Shown in pieces: positions 7,971-17,452 of a stretch of DNA of 64,000 nucleotides; the stretch's first letter is position 1; each line of letters starts with the position of its first letter. The position numbers and the translations under genes are program-made. Origin of the DNA: Planctomycetota bacterium. Lineage in GTDB: Bacteria; Planctomycetota; Planctomycetia; Pirellulales; Pirellulaceae. Under the pieces are notes generated by a model that saw only the letters and a list, made by a program, of their open reading frames with translations, was not told the origin of the DNA and did not search any database. The stretch is from assembly GCA_029259935.1 (NCBI GenBank), contig JAJDEH010000154.1, positions 1 to 64,000 on the forward strand, read 5' to 3'.

Positions 7971-9350
7971 ATGTCAAAGCAGAATCTGATTCATAACACG
8001 GACATCTCCCGCCAGAGACTTTCGCGCCGCGATCTTTTGCGCGTTGGTTCGGTGGGAATGATGGGACTCTCGCTGCCGCAGTTGCTGGCGGCGGACGAAC
8101 AGAATGCGGGCATCGAGCCCCGAGCCGAGTCCTGCATCATCATCCACCTCAATGGCGGACCGAGCCACTTGGATATGTGGGACATGAAGCCCGACGGTCC
8201 AGCCGAAAGCCGCGGCGAATTCAAGCCGATCGCTTCTTCCCTAGCTGGCGTGCAAATTTCCGAGCATTTGCCAAAATTGGCCAAGCAGATGCACCATTGC
8301 AGCTTGGTCCGATCGATGCATCACAGCGTGAACAATTCTCACGCGGCGGCCGTGTATGTTTCACTGACGGGTCACGATCGGGGCGAACAAGGTGGCGGTG
8401 CCAAGCCGGATGATAATCCATCGCCGGGCGCGGTGACTTCGCTGCTGCGGCCGCCTCCGCGCAACGTCGTTCCGCATGTCGTTTTGCCTTACAAAACTCA
8501 AGAGGGCAAAGGCGGTCCGCCTCAGCCGGGTTTTTTTGGCGGCTGGCTTGGCCGGGCGGCGGATCCGTTGTGGATCTTGAACGATCCCAATGCCAAGGAC
8601 TTTGCCGTTCCCGAATTTACATTGCCCCGCGAGGTAAGCGGTGATCGTCTGTCGGCCCGCGGCGCGTTGCTGACACGATTGAACGCCCGCATGGCCGGAG
8701 CCGCGGGCAGCATCAAGCTGGGTGGCATGACGCGGCTAAAGGAACGAGCCTTCGACGTACTCACTTCCAGCGCCGCGCAGAGTGCGTTTCGGATCGAGGA
8801 AGAAAAGAGCGAGGTTCGAGATGTTTATGGTCGAAACGTCTACGGACAAAGCGTACTGCTTGCGCGACGTTTGATCGAAGCGGGCACCCGCGTGGTCACC
8901 GTATCTTGGGCACCCGATGCAAATGCCACCTGGGATACGCACGGGAACAACTTCAAGTCGTTAAAGGACACCTTACTGCCCCAGCTTGACGCCGCTTGCG
9001 GCAGTCTGATCGGCGACTTGTTCCAGCGCGGCATGCTGGACCGGACGCTGGTCGCCGTGCTGGGAGACTTTGGCCGCACTCCTAAAATCAACAAGAATGC
9101 CGGCCGCGACCATTGGAACTATTGCTACACCATCATGCTGGCCGGCGGCGGATTGCGACCGGGCTTTGTATGGGGAGCCAGCGACAAGTCGGGCGCGTTC
9201 CCGGCCGATAATCCGGTTCGTCCCGGAGACATCATCGCCACGCTCTACCACCAATTGGGTGTCGATCATCGCCGCGCATTGTACGACCGGTTCGACCGCC
9301 CGCACCGCATCGTCCCGCAAGGCGAGGTCCTGCGGCAGTTACTGCTCTAG
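7971..9350 (+). CDS. DUF1501 family exported protein
   Basis: This 459-residue protein is a clear DUF1501 member: SRRDLLRVGS near the N-terminus is a Tat-like signal, followed by IIIHLNGGPSHLDMWDMKP, HHSVNNSHAAAVY and GDFGRTPKINKNAGRDHWN. DUF1501 is a sulfatase-like fold abundant in planctomycetes and usually paired with a DUF1549/DUF1553 protein in the same operon. That partner is missing here. Export through Tat to the periplasm is inferred from the twin-Arg motif. The function is not established; roles in polysaccharide breakdown have been proposed for the family. A TATAAT sequence at about 7890, inside the 3' end of the previous gene, could be a promoter -10, but no matching -35 is visible. 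Confidence 0.9.
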   Translation: MSKQNLIHNTDISRQRLSRRDLLRVGSVGMMGLSLPQLLAADEQNAGIEPRAESCIIIHLNGGPSHLDMWDMKPDGPAESRGEFKPIASSLAGVQISEHLPKLAKQMHHCSLVRSMHHSVNNSHAAAVYVSLTGHDRGEQGGGAKPDDNPSPGAVTSLLRPPPRNVVPHVVLPYKTQEGKGGPPQPGFFGGWLGRAADPLWILNDPNAKDFAVPEFTLPREVSGDRLSARGALLTRLNARMAGAAGSIKLGGMTRLKERAFDVLTSSAAQSAFRIEEEKSEVRDVYGRNVYGQSVLLARRLIEAGTRVVTVSWAPDANATWDTHGNNFKSLKDTLLPQLDAACGSLIGDLFQRGMLDRTLVAVLGDFGRTPKINKNAGRDHWNYCYTIMLAGGGLRPGFVWGASDKSGAFPADNPVRPGDIIATLYHQLGVDHRRALYDRFDRPHRIVPQGEVLRQLLL

Positions 9351-9574
9351 AGTAGTCACAGCGTCGTTTTGGGATTGAGTCGTTCACCTTTATTCCCGGT
9401 GATGCTCTTGAAACAGGCTGCGAAGTCAAACGCGCGCGGATGCTCCCTGTTAATTGAAATGATCAGCGGTACAATCGAGCGGGAGAGGGCGAATAGCGAA
9501 CGGCCATCCGACGTCCGTGTTCGGCGGCAAACCACCTAGGCGAGGGTCAGCGACAAGGATTGAGAGGCAACTAG

Positions 9575-10873
9575 ATGAGTGAAACGAACGTGTTGAGTCA
9601 GTCCTACTTGGGCCAAGAGCTTGAACCGGGCGATATTGCGGCAGGTTACTTCGCGGTTCGCCAAGCGAGTGAATTGCTCTGTCAGCCGCTGGAACCAGAG
9701 GATTGTTGCATTCAATCGATGCCCGACGTGAGTCCCACGAAGTGGCACTTGGCGCATACAAGCTGGTTCTTTGAAACCTTTGTACTCAATCCCGCGCTGC
9801 CGGACTACTGCTCTCCGCACCCGCAATTCAAGTTCTTGTTCAACTCGTATTACAACACCGTGGGCGATCAGTATTCGCGGCCGGAGCGCGGATTGCTCTC
9901 GCGCCCCACGCTGGCCGAGGTGATGGCCTATCGGGCGCATGTGGATGACGCCATGGAGGGCCTGTTCGCGAACGGGCTGGCCGACGACCCCGATCAGGAT
10001 CTGTTGTCCGTCATCGAAATGGGCGTCCATCACGAACAGCAGCATCAAGAATTGATGCTGATGGATATCAAACATGTCTTTTATAAAAACCCGCTCCGCC
10101 CGGCGTATCGCGAGTTGCCGGAATCTTCGCGGCGGGAAGTGGCACCCGTTGCTTGGCTGCCATTTGACGGCGAGTTGCATTCGATTGGCCACGATGGTGA
10201 CGGATTTGCGTTTGACAACGAAGCCCCCCAGCATCGCGCGTATGTCGAATCGTTCCAAATCGCGAATCGACTCGTTACCTGCGGCGAGTTCCTCGAGTTC
10301 ATCAACGACGATGGCTACCAGCGTCCCAAACTGTGGCTGTCCGATGCGTGGAAAGTCATTCAGGCGAATGGCTGGCGGGCTCCTCTTTATTGGGAACTTG
10401 AAAACGGCCAATGGCAAATCATGACGTTGGGTGGCATGCGGCAACTGAACCCAAGTGAACCGGTCTGCCACGTGAGTTTTTACGAAGCCGATGCGTATGC
10501 CCGGTGGCGGGGATGTTGGCTGCCGAGGGAGAGCGTTTGGGAAACCGTGGCGAACGAACTTCCCATCGAGGGTAATTTTCGCGAGCAGAATTTTCTGCAC
10601 CCGGCTCCGCTGGAATGTGATTCTGATGAGCCGGCGCAGATGTTTGGCGACGTATGGGAATGGACCTGCAGCCCCTATTCCGCTTACCCGGGATATCGCG
10701 AGCGAGAGGGGGCGTTGGGCGAATACAATGGAAAGTTCATGTGTAATCAGATGTCCCTTCGTGGTGGATCGTGCGTGACGCCCATTTCACATATTCGCGC
10801 CACCTACCGGAACTTTTTTCCACCCAGCGCCCGCTGGCCATTTACTGGCATTCGCTTAACCAAAGAAGCATAA
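9575..10873 (+). CDS. egtB: Ergothioneine biosynthesis protein EgtB
   Basis: The 432-residue protein has the EgtB two-domain layout. The N-terminal DinB_2 domain gives the iron ligands: WHLAHTSWFFE (H58/H61 region) and the HxxxH in GVHHEQQHQEL. The C-terminal half is an FGE-sulfatase fold ending in MFGDVWEWTCSPY, MSLRGGSCVTP and ATYRNFFPPSARWPFTGIRL. EgtB is an iron enzyme that joins cysteine or gamma-glutamylcysteine to trimethylhistidine using oxygen. Its usual partner EgtD, the histidine trimethyltransferase, is not adjacent. The length is normal for the family. The cyclophilin gene follows 28 bases later. The alternative, an OvoA-like enzyme, is less likely since the C-terminal methyltransferase domain is absent. 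Confidence 0.88.
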   Translation: MSETNVLSQSYLGQELEPGDIAAGYFAVRQASELLCQPLEPEDCCIQSMPDVSPTKWHLAHTSWFFETFVLNPALPDYCSPHPQFKFLFNSYYNTVGDQYSRPERGLLSRPTLAEVMAYRAHVDDAMEGLFANGLADDPDQDLLSVIEMGVHHEQQHQELMLMDIKHVFYKNPLRPAYRELPESSRREVAPVAWLPFDGELHSIGHDGDGFAFDNEAPQHRAYVESFQIANRLVTCGEFLEFINDDGYQRPKLWLSDAWKVIQANGWRAPLYWELENGQWQIMTLGGMRQLNPSEPVCHVSFYEADAYARWRGCWLPRESVWETVANELPIEGNFREQNFLHPAPLECDSDEPAQMFGDVWEWTCSPYSAYPGYREREGALGEYNGKFMCNQMSLRGGSCVTPISHIRATYRNFFPPSARWPFTGIRLTKEA

Positions 10874-10901
10874 GTGTCCCGTCAACTGGAGTAATAAGAG
10901 A

Positions 10902-11762
10902 ATGCTTCAACTCGTCGGCAGAGATTGTGTAATTTGCAACGACCGAATTAGCTCGACATTGGACGCGGAATTCTGCGAGTCCTGCGGAAATCCCGTGCAT
11001 CGAAGTTGTCGGGAGAAGTTTCAAAAGCCGGAAGGCCAAGACTCGTCGCGCTGCGCGCAGTGCGGTGGAGATCCGCAAGATGCGCCGGTCGAGCAGGCTC
11101 CACCCGCCGAGTTCAAGGCCGAGTACGGCGCATATGGGCTGGGCGCAATCATCCTGCTGTCGATTCTGGCGCTCATGATTTGGCAAGTCGTTGTGTGGAC
11201 AGGTGGCGATTCATCACCTGAAAGTGCCAGCGAAAATCAGAGTTCGGCGGATGCCGATGCCGCGAAGAAGAACGGGAATCCGATTGTCGAAATAGAAACG
11301 AACATGGGGACGATCAAGGCCGAATTGTATTCAGACAAAGCGCCGAAGACGGTGGAGAATTTCGTGGACTTAGTCGACCAAGAATTCTACGACGGGATCA
11401 TTTTCCACAGGGTCATCGACGGATTCATGATCCAAACGGGAGACCCGCTGGGCCAAGGTATCGGAGGGCGTACCAGCAAAGGGCTGCCAGCAAAAGTTTT
11501 GACCGACGAGTTTCATGACGATCTTCGTCACGATAAGCCTGGGGTGCTGTCCATGGCGAATTCGGGTCCGAACACCGGCGATACTCAGTTCTTCATTACG
11601 ACCGTCCCCACTCCGCATCTTGACGAGAAACATGCGATCTTCGGACAGGTGATCGAGGGCATGGACATCGTCCACAAGATTGGAAAAGTCCAGACGGCTG
11701 GACAGAACCGGCCGCTGATGGAAATCAAGATGGTGCGTGTGCGGATGGTGGACGAGAAATAG
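10902..11762 (+). CDS. RING-like zinc finger, membrane helix and cyclophilin peptidyl-prolyl isomerase fusion
   Basis: Residues about 9-54 form a RING-like eight-ligand zinc finger: CVIC, CESCGNPVHRSC, then CAQC, which resembles the prokaryotic RING families. A membrane helix follows (about residues 79-98), then an acidic linker. Residues about 125-283 are a cyclophilin with the family signatures FHRVIDGFMIQTGDP and NTGDTQFFIT. It would catalyse proline isomerisation outside the cytoplasm or facing it, depending on topology. The zinc finger is similar to that of the RING-like protein in the ubiquitin-like operon 5 kb away. The 3' end overlaps the convergent glycosyltransferase gene by 38 bases. 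Confidence 0.87.
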   Translation: MLQLVGRDCVICNDRISSTLDAEFCESCGNPVHRSCREKFQKPEGQDSSRCAQCGGDPQDAPVEQAPPAEFKAEYGAYGLGAIILLSILALMIWQVVVWTGGDSSPESASENQSSADADAAKKNGNPIVEIETNMGTIKAELYSDKAPKTVENFVDLVDQEFYDGIIFHRVIDGFMIQTGDPLGQGIGGRTSKGLPAKVLTDEFHDDLRHDKPGVLSMANSGPNTGDTQFFITTVPTPHLDEKHAIFGQVIEGMDIVHKIGKVQTAGQNRPLMEIKMVRVRMVDEK

Positions 11763-13053
11763 AGTCGGACTGGCCCGTCAGCATCTCGGGCGCGTGTTCC
11801 GCTTTCTCGTTCGTAGGACTGACGCTTGGCGTGACGATTCTGGTCAAGAACCAGCAAAAGAAGAGCAACCCATATAGCGGCAGGTAGCTCAACAAGATCG
11901 CCAAGTGCGTGGGCAGCTTCGATTCTAAAAAGATATTACCGTGTAAAAAAACGGCCGCCACGGCGGCGCAGAAGCAAGCCACGTTGCGCTGCGTGGGACG
12001 GGCCTGGACCAGGGACAAGGCACAAGCGAACGGAAAGATCAGCAGCACTTGATAATGAACCCAAGCGGTGGCACTACCACAGAGCATCACCGTACACAGC
12101 AGCGAAAACTCTAGCTGTTCATCTTGGCCTCGAGACGCGGATGGTTGAAACCGCCAACATTGAAAATAGCCCCAGCCGATCAGTCCCAGGCCGGCCGCGA
12201 CTGCAATCGGCCAGGCAATGTCAACCACCCAGCCTTGCGATGTGCTGACCGCCGCCATGCTGGCGAGATTGTAAATCCATGAAGCGACGGTGTAGTTGAG
12301 TTGTCCGTGTTTCGCCCAGGCGAGGATCGCCTGCCGGCCCTCGGTAAGAAAGTCGCCCCACAGCGCGGGTCCCGAGATCCAAACTCCCGTGGCGATCATC
12401 AGGGCGCACCATAGAGTGTTTTTGGCACGTTTCGGCCAACTCGAAGCGCCGCGCCAGATGAACCAGGGTAGCAGCACGAACGGAAACAGTTTTAACAGAC
12501 CCGCCGCGCAAACCAGCAAACAGGCCGCAGCGCTGAATCCGCGTCGATGAAGGGCGAATGCCGACAGAATGAACACCGTCAACAGCAGTTGAACTTGCGA
12601 AAAATGAAAGTGCCAATAGACTGCCGGTGACACGATCACGACGGCGCAAAACAAGCGCCAGGATTGTGTATTCAGCCGGTCGCCGATCAGATGCCGCGTC
12701 AGCACAAGCACGGCGACCAAGCAGGCGGCTTCCACCAAAACCCAGGCAGCGAACCCCAGCGGCTGCGGCAAGATGACAAAAGGCACGAACATCCACAACA
12801 ACGTCGGCGGATTCGTGGCTTGGCTAATGTCCGTTTCGATCAGGTCGGTGAAGCCATGTTGCCGCAGTTCCGGCTTGAGCGGAATTCCGTAAGGCGATTG
12901 TCCGTCCAGCAGCAACTGGCTGGAAACGTAGTAGTGGGCGAAGTCATGTTGGCCCCTTCGCGAGGGAACTTGAGCCGCCAGAATGAGCAGGGCGACCGCG
13001 ACGAGTGCCACGTCCAGATATCGGTTTTGGCCAAGAATCCTAAGGGCGTTCAT
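11725..13053 (-). CDS. GT87-like membrane glycosyltransferase
   Basis: This is a polytopic membrane protein of about 442 residues with roughly ten hydrophobic helices. The region near the N-terminus (HDFAHYYVSSQLLLDGQSPYG) matches the first periplasmic loop of GT87/DUF2029 mannosyl- or arabinosyltransferases, where the conserved Asp is catalytic. These enzymes take a polyprenyl-phosphate sugar and transfer it on the outer side of the membrane. I use the ATG at 13053; a TTG at 13092 overlapping the previous stop would add 13 polar residues. It is third in a set of three co-directional genes with a polyprenyl-type GT2 enzyme, which could supply the donor. Confidence 0.77.
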   Translation of the reverse strand: MNALRILGQNRYLDVALVAVALLILAAQVPSRRGQHDFAHYYVSSQLLLDGQSPYGIPLKPELRQHGFTDLIETDISQATNPPTLLWMFVPFVILPQPLGFAAWVLVEAACLVAVLVLTRHLIGDRLNTQSWRLFCAVVIVSPAVYWHFHFSQVQLLLTVFILSAFALHRRGFSAAACLLVCAAGLLKLFPFVLLPWFIWRGASSWPKRAKNTLWCALMIATGVWISGPALWGDFLTEGRQAILAWAKHGQLNYTVASWIYNLASMAAVSTSQGWVVDIAWPIAVAAGLGLIGWGYFQCWRFQPSASRGQDEQLEFSLLCTVMLCGSATAWVHYQVLLIFPFACALSLVQARPTQRNVACFCAAVAAVFLHGNIFLESKLPTHLAILLSYLPLYGLLFFCWFLTRIVTPSVSPTNEKAEHAPEMLTGQSDSISRPPSAHAPS

Positions 13054-13088
13054 GATTGCCTCGGCGCCATCCGGAGCCACGCGCCGAG

Positions 13089-13934
13089 TCAATCGGCCAA
13101 GCCGTAACGCACGATGCAGTACAGGGCGTTGAAGAGATCCTTGACGCCGATCTTCTTGCCTTCTTCATAACCGCGTGCTTTGTACGTGATGGGCACCTCT
13201 TCGATGTGATACCCGCGGCGAGCAAGCTTGGCGGTGACTTCCGGTTCAAATCCAAAGCGGTTTTGCGCGATGCCGACCGACTGAATCGCTTCGCGGCGAA
13301 ACGCTTTGTAACACGTTTCCATGTCCGTCAGTGCCAAGCCCGTGAACCAGTTCGACGCACCGGTCAGCAGGCCGTTGCCCCACCGGTGGATCATCGACGG
13401 ATCTTGCGGACGGTCGCCCAGAAAGCGGCTGCCGTATACGACATCCGCGTTGCCTTCCAGAATCGGTTTCAACAAAGGCGGGATATCGCGAGGATCGTAT
13501 TCCAGGTCGGCGTCTTGAACGATGACGATATCTCCCGTCGCTTGCTCAAAGCCGGTTCGCAGCGCGGCACCTTTGCCTTCGTTCTTCGATTTGAAGACGA
13601 TTTTGATATCGGGGATCTGTTCGATTCGCCGCAGGAATCCACGGGTGCCATCGGTGCTGAAGTCGTCGACCAAGATGATTTCCTTGGCGACGGGCAGCAA
13701 GCTAACGCGGCCAATAATTTCGGCGATCGTGGATTCTTCGTTGAACACCGGAATGATCACCGACAACTTGAAGTCGGCCGGCAAATCAAAGGTCAAGGGA
13801 CGCGATTGGTAGGAGTTCTCGTCGGCGAGCAGGCTCGTCAAATCATCGATCGTCCGCAACGCGCGGTCGACGATCTCCGTGGATGACAAGGCATCATCCA
13901 CGAGCCTATCAGAGGATGTCAGTGTTTCATTCAT
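13089..13934 (-). CDS. Glycosyltransferase family 2, polyprenyl-phosphate glycosyltransferase-like
   Basis: The open frame extends to 14147, but the ATG at 13934 starts the coherent protein of 281 residues, 23 bases after the previous gene's stop. It has the GT2 core: [23 protein letters not shown], the DxD-type site QDADLEYDP and GSRFLG. The short GT-A domain without a long C-terminus resembles dolichol-phosphate mannose synthase and other enzymes that load a sugar onto a lipid carrier. With the two membrane proteins on either side, it likely makes the donor for surface glycan or protein glycosylation. Substrate sugar is unknown. Confidence 0.88.
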   Translation of the reverse strand: MNETLTSSDRLVDDALSSTEIVDRALRTIDDLTSLLADENSYQSRPLTFDLPADFKLSVIIPVFNEESTIAEIIGRVSLLPVAKEIILVDDFSTDGTRGFLRRIEQIPDIKIVFKSKNEGKGAALRTGFEQATGDIVIVQDADLEYDPRDIPPLLKPILEGNADVVYGSRFLGDRPQDPSMIHRWGNGLLTGASNWFTGLALTDMETCYKAFRREAIQSVGIAQNRFGFEPEVTAKLARRGYHIEEVPITYKARGYEEGKKIGVKDLFNALYCIVRYGLAD

Positions 13935-13957
13935 GAGGCCGCTTTCCAGGGCGTGTT

Positions 13958-15715
13958 TCAATCGCTCACCAATTGGACGTCTCTTCGGCCTCGAACAGGG
14001 AGGGCCGGCCAAGTAACATATCCCTTTTGAATCTCGTCGCTGATCCTGCGCTGCGCGGGCGGGATATAGTAAACGCTTTGCCGATCGTCGTATTTGGCGC
14101 GGCGTCCCCACAGTTGGGCGATGTTGTCTTGATATAACAGCGCCCACTCGTCGAGATTTTCTTTCATCACCTGCTGCGAATGCGGCTGGCCCCGGCTGAG
14201 CAGCACTAAATCAGGACGGCGAAATTCCAAGATCCGCCCGCCATCAAATGCCGGCGACTGGCTGCTTCGCCAACGCCACTTGGAACCGCGGTCGCCGAGC
14301 GTCAAGTCGAAACTCATGTCGACGATCTCTTGTGGATAGCAAGTGCGGAAGCGGCCGTCGAAGGCGACTTGAATTCCTGGTTCCTCGGGCGAACGCGTGC
14401 CGAACGCTCCGATAACGTATTGCGCCCAGTTGTAGGTAACCACCATGCGCCCTTGCAGGTTGTGGTCGGCGATGTATTGCATCGCGGTCACGGGATACCG
14501 GGCACGGTCGACTTTCAAATCGGTCAGTCGTTCGTAGAGCCGCGCACCTAAAACCAGATAAGACAAACACAGACCGCCAATCAACATGCGTCGCATGAGC
14601 GGGGACATCTGGCCGCCGAATTGACCTTCCTCTTGCGAAACGCGCCAACGGCGAAAACAGGACTCAATATGAACCGGCATCCAAAAGCCGAACAGGATCG
14701 CAAAAAACGGGATGTGCCGCTGGTGTTCGAGGGATTGCCACAGCGTCAGTGTCAGCAGCACCAAGTGGGTGAAGTCACGAGAGCGTTTCGAAAACGCCAT
14801 GGCCGTGCCGAACAGCGCGATAATTAACCACAATTCGACATTCTCGAGGGCGAACATGTTGGGGGCCGCCCATTCGGTAATCTCTGGACGCGGTGTCCCC
14901 AACGATTCGAGCAGCCACAGCGGCAGGCCCGGGCCATAAGGATTGACCAGGGTCGCCAGGCCCGCCACGAAAATCATCAAGGCAAAGCGGCGCACGATTC
15001 CCATCCCGTCCCAGCCGCGTTGCATGAGCACTTCGACGGTTCGGCACACCAAATAGGCGACGTACAAACAATACCCGGCCACAAAGCCGCCGTGTGAGTT
15101 GGCCCAGAACAGAAACAAAATGGGGGCCAGCCACAGCAGTCGCAAGCGGCCCGCGCAGTAGTTGGAATCCTGATCTTCATCGCGCTCGAAACCAGGGCCG
15201 AAGCGAGGCAAATGCCAGTTGCCTTGCCAGCCGTGAAAGCAATACGACAACAGCACGACCAGCAGCGTGAAATAGATGTATGAAAACAATTGCGGCCGCA
15301 CGGCCCAGTGGAAAGCCATGTTCGTCGCCACGAGCATCGCCACTAAGCAAACGGTCACTAGCTTCGCGCCGTCACGAAAGGCCTGCCAGACGATCAATCC
15401 CAGCAGCAGCAAGCTCAGCACGAACTTCGCCATGACCAGCCCCACCGGGCCAATCGTATCCGCACCGATCGCCATCAACAGTTCGGCGAAGTTTTCGTGG
15501 TTGACCCAGCGATAGCCCGCGGCTGTGTAGGAATAAGTTGTCGTCGGCGCGAATTCTCCATCGGCGATCGCGTCGCGTCCATATTGCACGTGTCCCCACA
15601 GATCCGGACCGGTAATATTCGGCGACATCGCCACGGCACTTCCTAGCACGATGGCCAGCAGCAACGCGCGTTGAAACCACAACGCAGTCTTGGATTCCTG
15701 ATTCGGTTCGGACAT
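13958..15715 (-). CDS. Polytopic membrane protein, GT-C-like
   Basis: The 585-residue protein has about ten or eleven membrane helices followed by a soluble C-terminal part of about 170 residues. The first loop after helix 1 ([17 protein letters not shown]) holds the Asp expected of the catalytic loop of GT-C enzymes. The C-terminal region ([41 protein letters not shown]) recurs in planctomycete and related membrane proteins. It is first of three genes with GT2 and GT87-like products. I infer a membrane glycosyltransferase or a flippase-like partner. The family assignment is tentative, the gene itself is certain. Confidence 0.72.
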   Translation of the reverse strand: MSEPNQESKTALWFQRALLLAIVLGSAVAMSPNITGPDLWGHVQYGRDAIADGEFAPTTTYSYTAAGYRWVNHENFAELLMAIGADTIGPVGLVMAKFVLSLLLLGLIVWQAFRDGAKLVTVCLVAMLVATNMAFHWAVRPQLFSYIYFTLLVVLLSYCFHGWQGNWHLPRFGPGFERDEDQDSNYCAGRLRLLWLAPILFLFWANSHGGFVAGYCLYVAYLVCRTVEVLMQRGWDGMGIVRRFALMIFVAGLATLVNPYGPGLPLWLLESLGTPRPEITEWAAPNMFALENVELWLIIALFGTAMAFSKRSRDFTHLVLLTLTLWQSLEHQRHIPFFAILFGFWMPVHIESCFRRWRVSQEEGQFGGQMSPLMRRMLIGGLCLSYLVLGARLYERLTDLKVDRARYPVTAMQYIADHNLQGRMVVTYNWAQYVIGAFGTRSPEEPGIQVAFDGRFRTCYPQEIVDMSFDLTLGDRGSKWRWRSSQSPAFDGGRILEFRRPDLVLLSRGQPHSQQVMKENLDEWALLYQDNIAQLWGRRAKYDDRQSVYYIPPAQRRISDEIQKGYVTWPALPVRGRRDVQLVSD

Positions 15716-15908
15716 TTCTTCTTCAACTCCCAGCGAGGCGGTGCCATACGTCGCCGGACACTCCGTGGCCGGTTTCGCAGCTTGAGCGCGACGGTTCCGG
15801 TAATGTGTCCTCCGAAATATAGGATACGAAGCGGAACGCGCTCGCGGATTGTGCGCTGCGACCGTTACAACCGCGCTATTGAGAAATGCCCGCGCTGTCT
15901 TCGGAGAT

Positions 15909-16643
15909 TCACTCGAGATTCGGCGGGCGCAAGTCGCGCGGATCGACGGGCAGATGCTTGGCGTTGGTGTCGGCCCACATGGCCGCTTCGCCGTCGAGCG
16001 GGCTCTTGATGTTATACGCCTGATAACTGATCAATTCGCCGATTCGAATCACGAGATCGACCAGCCGTTCGGCCGCCGTCCAGTGATCGCCAACGCAGAT
16101 CATGGCCGGTTCGATGTTGGGATGAAAGATGGGCGTCAGCATGCGGCATTTGGGGCTTTGCCGGGGATAGTCGCGCGTCAGTTGAATCTCAACGACGTGC
16201 CCTTCACGATAGATCGGCTTGCCGTCCTGGCCTCGCGCCAATCCCCGCACGTTGTAAATAATTCGATACAGTTCCGGTGGATTCCCAACGGCTTGATGAA
16301 TTCGAATCAGCGGAAAGCTTTTGAAGGCGCTTCGGACGGTTTCCGCATCCGCGACAAGCCGGCGAGTTCGCGGCGGTAACTTGGGCTTCTTTTGCTTGGC
16401 GGGAACTGGCTGGGAGGGCGCCGCGACGGGCGAATCGACGTTACTCTTTCGCGTGGTGGTTGGCGTTGCCGGCGCGGAAGCTTCCGCCGGTTGGCGAAGT
16501 CTCTGAACGGTGCCGGCTCCCGCCGATGTCGCTCTTGGCACCAACAGCGATTTACCGCAACCTTTGCACTTGCCTTTGCGGCCCGCGAGATCATCGGCCA
16601 CGGAAAAAGTCTTGCCGCAGTTGTCGCAGTTAAACGTGATCAT
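15909..16643 (-). CDS. E2-like ubiquitin-conjugating enzyme (UBC fold) with zinc ribbon
   Basis: The 244-residue protein has an N-terminal zinc ribbon (Cys 6, 9, 26 and 29), a Pro/Ala/Lys-rich linker, then a UBC-like domain at about residues 95-230. The domain has YREGHVVEIQLTRDYP, then SPKCRMLTPIFHPNIEPAMICVG in two adjoining blocks. This is the classic E2 order: strand with Y-P, the HPN tripeptide (174-176) and the active-site Cys (C183) in MICVGDHW. After it come helices with WADTNAKHLPVD. In eukaryotic E2s this Cys carries the modifier as a thioester and HPN shapes the oxyanion hole. It is the last gene of the operon, 98 bases after the RING-like gene. The start used is the ATG at 16643; a TTG precedes it. 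Confidence 0.9.
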   Translation of the reverse strand: MITFNCDNCGKTFSVADDLAGRKGKCKGCGKSLLVPRATSAGAGTVQRLRQPAEASAPATPTTTRKSNVDSPVAAPSQPVPAKQKKPKLPPRTRRLVADAETVRSAFKSFPLIRIHQAVGNPPELYRIIYNVRGLARGQDGKPIYREGHVVEIQLTRDYPRQSPKCRMLTPIFHPNIEPAMICVGDHWTAAERLVDLVIRIGELISYQAYNIKSPLDGEAAMWADTNAKHLPVDPRDLRPPNLE

Positions 16644-16674
16644 CAAACCTCAACATCGGGGCTGTTAGTTTCAT

Positions 16675-16727
16675 TTGTGGTGCAGCCGTCCCGGCGGCAA
16701 TCGGCAGGCGAGACGCCTGCACCACAA
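16675..16727. repeat. Small palindromic element between the RING-like and E2 genes
   Basis: The 98-base gap between the RING-like gene and the E2 gene holds a palindrome. The outer arms are TGTGGTGCAG at 16676-16685 and CTGCACCACA at 16717-16726; an inner stem pairs GCAGGCG (16704-16710) with CGCCTGC (16714-16720). It has no T-tract, so it is not a typical terminator. It could act as an RNA stem that lowers or stabilises E2 expression, or be a small repeat of the genome that landed in the operon. Confidence 0.7.
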
Positions 16728-16741
16728 CTTTCTCTGTACAG

Positions 16742-17437
16742 TCAAACCATCCAATACAAGAGCGAGAGGCAGAACCCAAACAAGACTCCCAAAACCGAAA
16801 TAGCCGTGGCCGCCACGGGTACGGCCCAACCGATCTTGTGCGAGCGATTGACTCCCATGACGAGGGCCAAAACTCCCATCAACAGCGACGGGAACCCACA
16901 AGTCACAATACTAAACAAAGCCGCCAATGCACTAGCCGCCAAGACGACGTATTCCCACGGCACGTCGGCTTCCACCGGTCGTTGCTTGGTTCGCTGCAAC
17001 CGTTGTGGCGACCAGGTGCCGCCGGGCTGCATCGTCGGTCCGGGCTGCATCAGGGGACTGGCTTGCGGCGTGGTCGTGGGCGGACCCAGGCCTTGAATGC
17101 TGATATCCGGGCCCACCTTCAGCGCGTTGACATTCTTGCAACCATAGGCCGAGCAGCCGAGATTCTCCTGCCAACATTCGGAATGGAATGGCAAGCCGCA
17201 AGCCTGGCAGGCGGTTCTTTCGTCGTCGTCGTCGATCCCGGTTTGACAGACACTGCAGACTTCTTGGATTTCGACCGCGTTTTCGGTCGTGAAACTCTTT
17301 CCGGCCACGGTGGCCGGGTCGGGAATTTCCAACACCAGTTGGCACCGCTGGCACTGCCCCTTGCGGCCCACTTGCGAGGCGCGCGCGGTCAGCACGGCTC
17401 CACACTGGCAAGCGAATTGGAATTTCTCGTCGGACAT
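16742..17437 (-). CDS. RING-like zinc-finger membrane protein, candidate E3
   Basis: The 231-residue protein begins with a zinc ribbon (C10, C12, C29, C32) related to that of the E2. Residues 61-100 form a RING-type finger with ligands C61, C64, C77, C80, H85, C88, C95 and C100 (VCSVCQ, CQACGLPFHSECW, GCSAYGC). This matches the prokaryotic RING family proposed to act as E3 ligases. A Pro/Gln-rich linker leads to three membrane helices (about 162-179, 181-196, 203-229). It sits between the FHA gene (15 bases ahead) and E2 gene. I infer a membrane-bound E3 that recruits E2. Whether the finger is a true RING or a scaffold without ligase function cannot be settled from sequence. Confidence 0.83.
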   Translation of the reverse strand: MSDEKFQFACQCGAVLTARASQVGRKGQCQRCQLVLEIPDPATVAGKSFTTENAVEIQEVCSVCQTGIDDDDERTACQACGLPFHSECWQENLGCSAYGCKNVNALKVGPDISIQGLGPPTTTPQASPLMQPGPTMQPGGTWSPQRLQRTKQRPVEADVPWEYVVLAASALAALFSIVTCGFPSLLMGVLALVMGVNRSHKIGWAVPVAATAISVLGVLFGFCLSLLYWMV

Positions 17438-17452
17438 GTGTTTTGGCGAAGC

